This document shows, one piece after another, positions 59,481 through 64,000 of a stretch of 64,000 bases of DNA. This DNA comes from an uncultured Sphingopyxis sp. (GTDB lineage: Bacteria; Pseudomonadota; Alphaproteobacteria; Sphingomonadales; Sphingomonadaceae), in the NCBI RefSeq assembly GCF_900078365.1, contig NZ_LT598653.1, forward strand, positions 1-64,000. Direction: 5' to 3'. Both the position numbers and the translations under genes were made by a program. Each line of letters opens with the position of its first letter. The stretch's first letter is position 1. Below the pieces are notes generated by a model. It searched no databases, was not told the origin of the DNA, and saw nothing but the letters and a program-made list of their open reading frames with translations.

Positions 59481-60056
59481 TCAGTTGCCGAGCGAGGCGG
59501 CAACGACCTCGAGGCCGTTGCCGGGTTTCCAGTCGTTTTGCGTCCAGACGGGCGCCTTGAAGCTCGGCGCCTCTGCGGGGGCTTCGTCGGCGTAGATGAA
59601 GCCCTGCACCGGGTTGGCGCGCAGCCCGAGATCGCCGATCGGGGCATACCAGACGCGCACCATGCTCCAGTCGCCGGCATCGCTGACGTCGACGACGCGG
59701 ACGCCCCGCTCGATCTGGCCGCGGCGGCCGTTGATCGGCGACCAGTTGGCATGGTCGATCAGGATTTCACGGTCGCTGACAATCTTCTTGACCACCGCGA
59801 CATGGCCCATCGGCATGCCGCGCGTGCCGGCGAAGGCCATGACCGCGCCCTTGCGCGGTTCGTCGCCGCGCGCGTAGGTGCCGGCGGCTTGCGACCACCA
59901 GGTCTTGGCATTGCCGCGAATTTCGACGCCCGATTCGGCGCGGGCGAAGGGGACGCACTGCAGATAGGCCTTCGCCGCGGCGGGAACGCTCGCGAACAGC
60001 CCTGTGACGGTCATCACGGACGCGATGGCGGCGGCCAGGTAGTGACGATGGAGCAT
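59481..60056 (-). CDS. Secreted CHAP-domain peptidase/amidase
   Basis: The 191-residue protein starts MLHRHYLAAAIASVMTVTGL with signal cleavage near VPAAAKA. The CHAP active site is clear: Cys in YLQCVPFARAESGVEIRG, His in MPMGHVAVVKKIVSDREI and Asn in LIDHANWSPING. It would cleave peptidoglycan cross-links or peptide bonds in the periplasm. The C-terminal 40 residues are an extra, Pro-rich tail. Possible start further upstream is not supported by a ribosome-binding site. Confidence 0.88.
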   Translation of the reverse strand: MLHRHYLAAAIASVMTVTGLFASVPAAAKAYLQCVPFARAESGVEIRGNAKTWWSQAAGTYARGDEPRKGAVMAFAGTRGMPMGHVAVVKKIVSDREILIDHANWSPINGRRGQIERGVRVVDVSDAGDWSMVRVWYAPIGDLGLRANPVQGFIYADEAPAEAPSFKAPVWTQNDWKPGNGLEVVAASLGN

Positions 60057-60226
60057 GAAATGCGACCCCCCGATGCTTGTCTTCAAGCGTTGGAGGGTCT
60101 TTGCCACGCCGCGCGGCGTCCACCACCCGTCTAGCGACGAATCGCGCCGTCGATGCGGTGGATGGGGGAACCTTTTGTTAAGACGTTCAATTCGTCGCTG
60201 AGAGGCTTCGGCTGGTCGAGAATTGC

Positions 60227-60304
60227 CGTCGCCCCCGCGAAGGCGGGGGCCGCTGGAGGCGATGCGCAAGGTTGCTAGCGGCCCCCGCCTGCGCGGGGGC
60301 GACG
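60227..60304. repeat. Paired palindromic repeat (CGTCGCCCCCGCGAAGG type)
   Basis: CGTCGCCCCCGCGAAGGCGG and its inverse ending CGCGGGGGCGACG frame a 26-nt middle, immediately after the GGDEF-EAL gene stop. It may form a strong RNA hairpin. Confidence 0.75.
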
Positions 60305-60307
60305 TTA

Positions 60308-62662
60308 TTATGCCGCGGCCGTTGCGACATCGTCGGGGCGGCGGAACAGGGTCAGCACGTCGCTCGCGGGCATCGGGCGGCCGTAATAATAGCCCTGAAT
60401 ATTGCTGCAGCCGAAGCTGCGCAGCGTTTCGACCTCGAGTTCGGTCTCGGCGCCCTCGGCGGTCGTCGACATGCCGAGGCTGTCGGCGAGCGCGACGACG
60501 GCGCGGATGATCGCGATCGATTCGATGCTGCCCTTCGCCGCGCCGACGACGAAGCTGCGGTCGACCTTGATCGTCGAGAATTGCGTTTTCCGGAGATAGC
60601 CGAGCGACGAATAGCCGGTGCCGAAATCGTCGAGCGACAGGCGGATGCCGAGCGCGATCAGCTGATCGAGCAATTGCGCCGCGCCGCCGCCGTCGCGCAG
60701 GAAGACGCTTTCGGTGACCTCGATCTCCAGCCGCTGCGGCGGCAGCCCGCTCTGCGCGAGCGCCGAGACGACGACCGAGGCGAAGCTGGGGTCGGTGAGC
60801 TGGTCGGCCGAGACGTTGATCGCGACCTTCAGGTTCGACGGCCATTTCATCGCTTCGCGGCACGCGGTGCGCAGCACCCATTCGCCGATCGGCGAGATGA
60901 GGCGCGCATCCTCGGCGAGCGGGATGAAGCGGCCGGGCGACACATTGCCGAGCTTCTGGTTGTTCCAGCGGATCAGCGCCTCGAAGCCGTTCAATGTGCC
61001 GTCGGCGGCGGTCACCACCGGCTGGTAATAGAGTTCGAACTCGCCGCGTTCGAGCGCGCCGCGCAGTTCCTGCTCCATCACGCGCCGCTCTTCGGCCTGC
61101 GCGTGCAGCGAGGCGACATAGGCGGCGACGATATTGCCGCCCTTGTCCTTCGATTTGTAGAGCGCGAGGTCGGCGTTGCGGGTCAGCGTCTCGACCGTCG
61201 CGCCGTCGGTCGGGCCGATCGCGAAGCCGACGCTGGCGCCGACGAAGAGCTGGTGATTGTCGACCACATAGGGGCGGCTGATCGCCGTGATGATCCGCTG
61301 CGCGAGATCCTCGGCCGCGTCGGCGGAGGGCAGGTTATGGAGCACGACGGCAAATTCGTCGCCGCCGAGCCGCCCGCAGGTCATCCCGCGCTCCATCAGC
61401 CCCTTGAGCCGCGCCGCGACCTGCGCGAGCAATTTGTCGCCGACGGGATGGCCCAGCGTATCGTTCACCGCCTTGAAGCGGTCGAGGTCGATCATCAGCA
61501 GCGCGCAGCGCGACTTCGCATCGACCGCGTGGTTCAGCGCGCGGGCGAGATCCTCGTTGAGGCTGAGGCGATTGGGCAGCCCGGTGAGATTGTCGAAGCG
61601 CGCCATCCGGGCGATCTGCTCGGCGGTCGCGCGCTTTTCGGTGACGTCCGAGCCGACGCCGCGGAACCCCAGAAACTTGCCCGTTTCGTCGAGGCGCGGC
61701 GAGGCGGAGAGTTCCCACCAGCGCGGCGCGCCGCCGATCGTCACCGGCACGATCAGGTTCGAAAAGCTCTCGCGCCGCTTCATCCGCTCGGCCATGTCGT
61801 GCAGGCTCTTGGGGAAGAGGCCGGTCTCCCACGCGTCGCCCGAAAGCGCCTGGAGGAGCGGCACGCCCTCGAGCGCCTCGGCGCTGCCGCCGAGCGCAAA
61901 AGCGAGGCGCGGCGAGACATGGATCAGGCGGCGGCTGTTGTCGGTCTGCCACAGCCAGTCGGCCGAGGTTTCCTCGAACTCGCGCAGCAGGAGGCTGACC
62001 GTCTCGGTCTTTTCGTGCAGCACCTCCTCGGCGCGGCGGAAGCGGATATGGCTTTGCGCGAAGCGGACGCAGAAAGCGCAGAGCAGGAAGCCCGCGACGA
62101 GGGCGACCGCGGCGAGATGCGGCGCGCCGGCGCGGGTCAGCGCGGCGGCGGCCGACAGCGAGACGGGAGCGATGAACAGCGCGCAGGCGAGCGGGACGCT
62201 GTGCGCGGCGATCGCCAGCGTGACCATCATCAGCACCGCGATCGTCCACATCGACAGCACATGGTCGAGCGCCGGGGTCGGCCCCTGCAGCCAGAAAGGC
62301 GCCCCCCAGATCAGCGCCGAATAGAGCGCGTGGCGGTTGCACTGCCGGTATTCGGCGATCCCCAACGATTTGGGGTCGCCGAGCGGCAGGCCCTTGAATT
62401 GGGTGTAGGACCAGAGCGCGAAGGCAAGCGCGCAGGCGAGCCAGCCGCCGGCGACGGGCAGCGGCACGCTGTGGACCATGGTGAAGGCGGCGACGAACGC
62501 CATGCCGAGGCCCATCACCCGGCGCAGCGAACCGCGGCCGCGGAGCGGCGCGAGCTGGAGCTGGCGGAGGTTGCCGACGTCCCGGCTCCGCGGCCCCAGC
62601 CCCAACAGGGTCCGCACGGATATGTCGTCGGCAGCAATCGGGTCGGTCAGCAGGCTTTTCAC
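60308..62662 (-). CDS. Membrane-bound PAS-GGDEF-EAL c-di-GMP enzyme
   Basis: The 784-residue protein has about five membrane spans (residues about 50-200), a PAS domain (about 225-345; WLWQTDNSRRLIHVSPRLAF), GGDEF (RLGGDEF at about 431-437) and EAL (FEALIRW near 560). GGDEF has all catalytic residues but no RxxD inhibitory site. The EAL domain keeps DDFGTGYSSLGYL and its metal ligands, so it may be a dual enzyme or a phosphodiesterase regulated by GTP at the GGDEF site. The membrane region is an integral sensor of unrecognised type. Confidence 0.92.
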   Translation of the reverse strand: MKSLLTDPIAADDISVRTLLGLGPRSRDVGNLRQLQLAPLRGRGSLRRVMGLGMAFVAAFTMVHSVPLPVAGGWLACALAFALWSYTQFKGLPLGDPKSLGIAEYRQCNRHALYSALIWGAPFWLQGPTPALDHVLSMWTIAVLMMVTLAIAAHSVPLACALFIAPVSLSAAAALTRAGAPHLAAVALVAGFLLCAFCVRFAQSHIRFRRAEEVLHEKTETVSLLLREFEETSADWLWQTDNSRRLIHVSPRLAFALGGSAEALEGVPLLQALSGDAWETGLFPKSLHDMAERMKRRESFSNLIVPVTIGGAPRWWELSASPRLDETGKFLGFRGVGSDVTEKRATAEQIARMARFDNLTGLPNRLSLNEDLARALNHAVDAKSRCALLMIDLDRFKAVNDTLGHPVGDKLLAQVAARLKGLMERGMTCGRLGGDEFAVVLHNLPSADAAEDLAQRIITAISRPYVVDNHQLFVGASVGFAIGPTDGATVETLTRNADLALYKSKDKGGNIVAAYVASLHAQAEERRVMEQELRGALERGEFELYYQPVVTAADGTLNGFEALIRWNNQKLGNVSPGRFIPLAEDARLISPIGEWVLRTACREAMKWPSNLKVAINVSADQLTDPSFASVVVSALAQSGLPPQRLEIEVTESVFLRDGGGAAQLLDQLIALGIRLSLDDFGTGYSSLGYLRKTQFSTIKVDRSFVVGAAKGSIESIAIIRAVVALADSLGMSTTAEGAETELEVETLRSFGCSNIQGYYYGRPMPASDVLTLFRRPDDVATAAA

Positions 62663-62810
62663 GCCCGCCGGTTTAGCGCGCGGGGGTTACCCGAAGGTAA
62701 CCATCGCGCTGTCCGGGGGCGAATTTCTGTGCCGCGAGGGGACAGGGTGGCGAGGTGGGTTGTCCGTGGAAGACGGTTTTGGGGTGGGGAGCGTGCGTTG
62801 CGATCCATCA

Positions 62811-62941
62811 AGCCCCTCCCCTTCAGGGGAGGGGTTGGGTGGGGGCCATCGGCCTTGCGCAAGGCCGATGGCCCCCACCCGCTGCGACTAGGGAGCGAGC
62901 TGCCAAGTCTTCGTTGCCCCTCCCCTGAAGGGGAGGGGCTT
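62811..62941. repeat. Paired palindromic repeat (AGCCCCTCCCCTTCAGGGG type)
   Basis: The outer arms AGCCCCTCCCCTTCAGGGGA and TCCCCTGAAGGGGAGGGGCT flank a middle with a second palindrome, GGGGGCCATCGGCCTTGCGC followed by its inverse. Same family as 54226-54324. Confidence 0.8.
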
Positions 62942-62980
62942 GACTAGGAGAGGGCAACTACCCGGCCGGTTTCAGACCTT

Positions 62981-63058
62981 CGTCATCCCGGACTTGATCC
63001 GGGATCCATTCTTTCCACGCCCGCGTGAATGGACCCCGGATCAAGTCCGGGGTGACGA
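62981..63058. repeat. Paired palindromic repeat (CATCCCGGACTTGATCCGGG type)
   Basis: CGTCATCCCGGACTTGATCC and its inverse ending TCAAGTCCGGGGTGACGA surround GATCCATTC...GAATGGACC. Close copy of 45278-45355. Confidence 0.8.
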
Positions 63059-63102
63059 TGAAAGACAAGCCGGCTACTGCCCGCAAGCCGCCGTGTCCGG
63101 CC

Positions 63103-64000
63103 TTAAGCCGCCATCGCGAAGGGCTGGATTTCGCCGGCGAGATATTGCGCGCGCGCCTTCGAGCGGCTCAATTTGCCCGAGCTGGTGCGCGGCAGGGTGC
63201 GCGGCGGGATCAGTTCGATCAGGCAGTTCATGCCGGTGATCGCGCGGACGCGGTCGCGGATCGTCTCGCGCAGCGCGAGCCGTTCGGCCTCGTCGCTGGT
63301 GCGGCACTGGACGAGCACCGCGGGGGTTTCCTCGCCGCCCGGCGTCGTGATCGCAAAGGCCGCGATGTCGCCCGACTTGAAGCCCGGAAGCTGTTCGACC
63401 GCCCATTCGATGTCCTGCGGCCAGTGATTCTTGCCGTTGATGATGATCATGTCCTTGGCGCGGCCGACGATATAGATGTAGCCGTCCGACATATAGCCCA
63501 TGTCGCCGGTGTCGAGCCAGCCGTCCGCCATGCAGGCGGCGGTCGATTCGGGGTCCCGGTAATAGCCGGTCATCAGCGACGGGCCGCTGCACCACACCTT
63601 GCCGACGGTTTGGTCGGGGAGCACGTTCCCCGCCTCGTCGCGGACCTCGATCACCATGTCCTTGACCGCCTTGCCGCAGTTGACGATCGCGCGGTAGCGT
63701 GTCGGGCGGCCGCTGTCGTTCGCGGCGCCCGACAGCTCGGTTTCCTCGACCAGCTCGACGACGATGCCTTCGCCCGGCGGCATGATGCTGACCGCGAGCG
63801 TCGCTTCGGCGAGGCCGTAGCTCGGCAGGAAGGCGCTCGCCTTGAAACCCGCGTCGGCGAAGGCGTCGACGAAGCTCTGCATCACGTCGGGACGGATCAT
63901 GTCCGCGCCATTGCCCGCGACGCGCCAGCGCGACAGGTCGAAGCGGTCGGCGACATGGGTCTGGCTCGAGATGCGGCGCGCGCAGATGTCGTAGCCGAAG
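63103..64000 (-). CDS. Fatty acyl-AMP ligase-like enzyme (5' end beyond window)
   Basis: The C-terminal 298 residues are visible and the frame stays open to the window edge (FGYDICARRISSQTHVADRF upstream of the first ATG). Adenylation-family text includes RWRVAGNGADMIRPDVMQSF, LPSYGLAEATLAVSIMPPG, WLDTGDMGYMSDGYIYIVGR (ATP-binding Asp and Arg), IIINGKNHWPQDIEWAVEQL and the final SSGKLSRSKAR Lys. This matches FadD32/FAAL-type enzymes that activate fatty acids as acyl-AMP for lipid or polyketide synthesis; acyl-CoA ligase is an alternative. Confidence 0.88.
   Translation of the reverse strand, partial: FGYDICARRISSQTHVADRFDLSRWRVAGNGADMIRPDVMQSFVDAFADAGFKASAFLPSYGLAEATLAVSIMPPGEGIVVELVEETELSGAANDSGRPTRYRAIVNCGKAVKDMVIEVRDEAGNVLPDQTVGKVWCSGPSLMTGYYRDPESTAACMADGWLDTGDMGYMSDGYIYIVGRAKDMIIINGKNHWPQDIEWAVEQLPGFKSGDIAAFAITTPGGEETPAVLVQCRTSDEAERLALRETIRDRVRAITGMNCLIELIPPRTLPRTSSGKLSRSKARAQYLAGEIQPFAMAA

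Noticed and set aside
13..64000. tRNA genes or attachment sites flanking the island
   Set aside because: I looked for T-loop sequences such as GGTTCGAATCC and cloverleaf context and found none.

Overview
The window looks like chromosome of a GC-rich sphingomonad (order Sphingomonadales; a Sphingopyxis-like genome is my best guess, by inference only). The signs are several TonB-dependent receptors, a DUF3297 protein, a Ku/LigD repair pair, an alphaproteobacterial GTTC-N7-GTTC SOS box, and families of dispersed paired palindromes such as CGTCATCCCGGACTTG...TGACG. I saw no rRNA, tRNA or CRISPR array.

1-10.7 kb is a surface-protein cluster on the + strand: a repeat-rich DUF11 protein with two OmpA-like C-terminal domains (its 5' end lies outside the window), a 1229-residue beta-barrel protein, and a CshA/GEVED/DUF11 adhesin-like protein that ends abruptly.

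10.7-31.5 kb is accessory DNA. It holds a Phd antitoxin with a wrecked PIN toxin, an orphan MbcA/ParS-type antitoxin, and a tightly coupled seven-gene minus-strand operon (14747 down to 12902) with a LexA box in front and a terminator behind. An SRAP (YedK/HMCES) DNA-protection gene follows, then an nrtR-SPFH-NAD kinase-like operon behind a palindromic operator, an ArsR regulator, and a dGTPase of the kind used in antiphage nucleotide depletion. It ends with a Tn7-like transposition module, tnsA-tnsB-tnsC-tniQ. Directly beside tnsA are two convergent genes that look like paralogous TnsB-type proteins with a broken DDE triad, separated from tnsA by a perfect 23-bp inverted repeat. That pair and the SOS-type operon are the best candidates for undescribed biology here.

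31.5-64 kb is mostly ordinary chromosome: a TonB receptor followed by a LytS/LytTR two-component pair, XpaC-like/TelA, an SBF-like transporter, a nucleosidase, typA/bipA and a RluE-type pseudouridine synthase. Then comes a junction where the 3' halves of two unrelated genes are fused tail-outward (about 44.23 kb), an SDR/AraC pair, a second intact TonB receptor, and ku-mgtC-like-ligD. The last part holds a PNPOx-like protein, a hemerythrin protein, a collagen-like lipoprotein with a TpsB-type outer-membrane transporter, a CHAP amidase, a PAS-GGDEF-EAL enzyme and the 3' part of a fatty acyl-AMP/acyl-CoA ligase gene running off the right edge.
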